Below, one piece after another: positions 4,917 through 5,148 of a stretch of DNA of 5,148 nucleotides. How positions within the stretch are numbered: position 1 is the stretch's first letter; each line of letters begins with the position of its first letter. The notes beneath the pieces are model-generated. The model did no database searches. It saw only the letters and a list, made by a program, of their open reading frames with translations, and was not told the origin of the DNA. The DNA is from an uncultured Methylococcaceae bacterium (GTDB lineage: Bacteria; Pseudomonadota; Gammaproteobacteria; Methylococcales; Methylomonadaceae): assembly GCA_903939355.1 (NCBI GenBank), contig CAJAHC010000590.1, forward strand, positions 1 to 5,148, read 5' to 3'. The position numbers and the translations under genes were made by a program.

Positions 4917-5148
4917 ATGGCTCGTCAATACTCTCACACCCAATTTTTCCGACAAACTCCTAATGGCTTGCTTGCCCGTTACTTCCAACAACACCATCAG
5001 GTTATAAAAGAACTCGCCTTTGATAAACTGAAAGAATTTGATATTGCACCAATTTTTGAGGCTTTTAAAACTCTGCCTGAAGAAAAACAAGCTGCCCTTG
5101 AGGCAGAGCTTCAAGATATTGATAGTATGGCCTGCCAAGGCGGCATCA
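4917..5148 (+). CDS. Uncharacterised protein, N-terminal 77 residues (partial)
   Basis: ATG 4917 opens a frame that runs off the right edge without a stop. GGGGA at 4908-4912 lies four bases upstream and supports the start. The sequence begins MARQYSHTQFFRQTPNGLLARYF and continues through ELAFDKLKEFDIAPIFEAF (36-54), LPEEKQAALEAELQDID (57-73 after KT) and MACQGGI. I recall similar N-termini (RQFFR..PN.LLA.YF, then EPIF.A...LP...) in uncharacterised bacterial proteins, but I know no function. The visible part is soluble, helical and charged, with no signal peptide. A minus-strand frame over the same bases is a shadow. The repeat-rich region upstream probably holds its promoter. Confidence 0.8.
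   Translation, partial: MARQYSHTQFFRQTPNGLLARYFQQHHQVIKELAFDKLKEFDIAPIFEAFKTLPEEKQAALEAELQDIDSMACQGGI

Noticed and set aside
4896..5138. Minus-strand open frame of 80 codons at the right end
   Set aside because: Antisense to the plus-strand gene starting at 4917, which has a Shine-Dalgarno and family-like sequence.

Overview
The window looks like chromosomal DNA of a low-to-medium GC Gammaproteobacterium. I infer this from the mix of gene families and the codon use, and no marker gene fixes the taxon. A sulfur- or methane-oxidising lineage would fit a giant DUF4347-type surface protein beside an exopolysaccharide-type glycosyltransferase, but that is a guess. No tRNA, rRNA, CRISPR array or complete insertion sequence is visible.

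Layout. At the left edge, on the minus strand, is the first 176 residues of a DUF4347-type protein, usually the N-terminal module of very large secreted repeat proteins. Diverging from it is a complete GT4-like glycosyltransferase (610-1842). Its start has no Shine-Dalgarno but does have a -10-like TATTAT just upstream. After a weak hairpin and an AT-rich gap comes an uncharacterised 290-residue protein (2097-2969) with an N-terminal STGP...NALKHGL motif, driven by a clear extended -10 promoter flanked by a perfect 10-bp inverted repeat. Two very small overlapping reading frames follow (2998-3210 and 3203-3349), either a coupled pair or the broken pieces of one gene.

From about 3420 to 4200 is a complete minus-strand VapBC toxin-antitoxin operon of clearly higher GC, with a strong vapB Shine-Dalgarno, a TGATG vapB/vapC junction and two adjacent palindromes over the promoter. 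It looks horizontally acquired. Next to it on the plus strand is a second toxin-antitoxin type module: an intact small HicB-like gene (4339-4545) overlapping a HicA-like gene (4542-4706) that carries an amber codon at position 4 and an in-frame deletion covering the expected catalytic-His segment. The antitoxin-like partner therefore appears orphaned.

The last 440 bases hold a roughly 210-base intergenic stretch rich in inverted and direct repeats, then the start of an uncharacterised plus-strand protein (from 4917) that runs off the window. The main biological theme is an accessory region with one live and one decayed toxin-antitoxin locus among poorly characterised genes.
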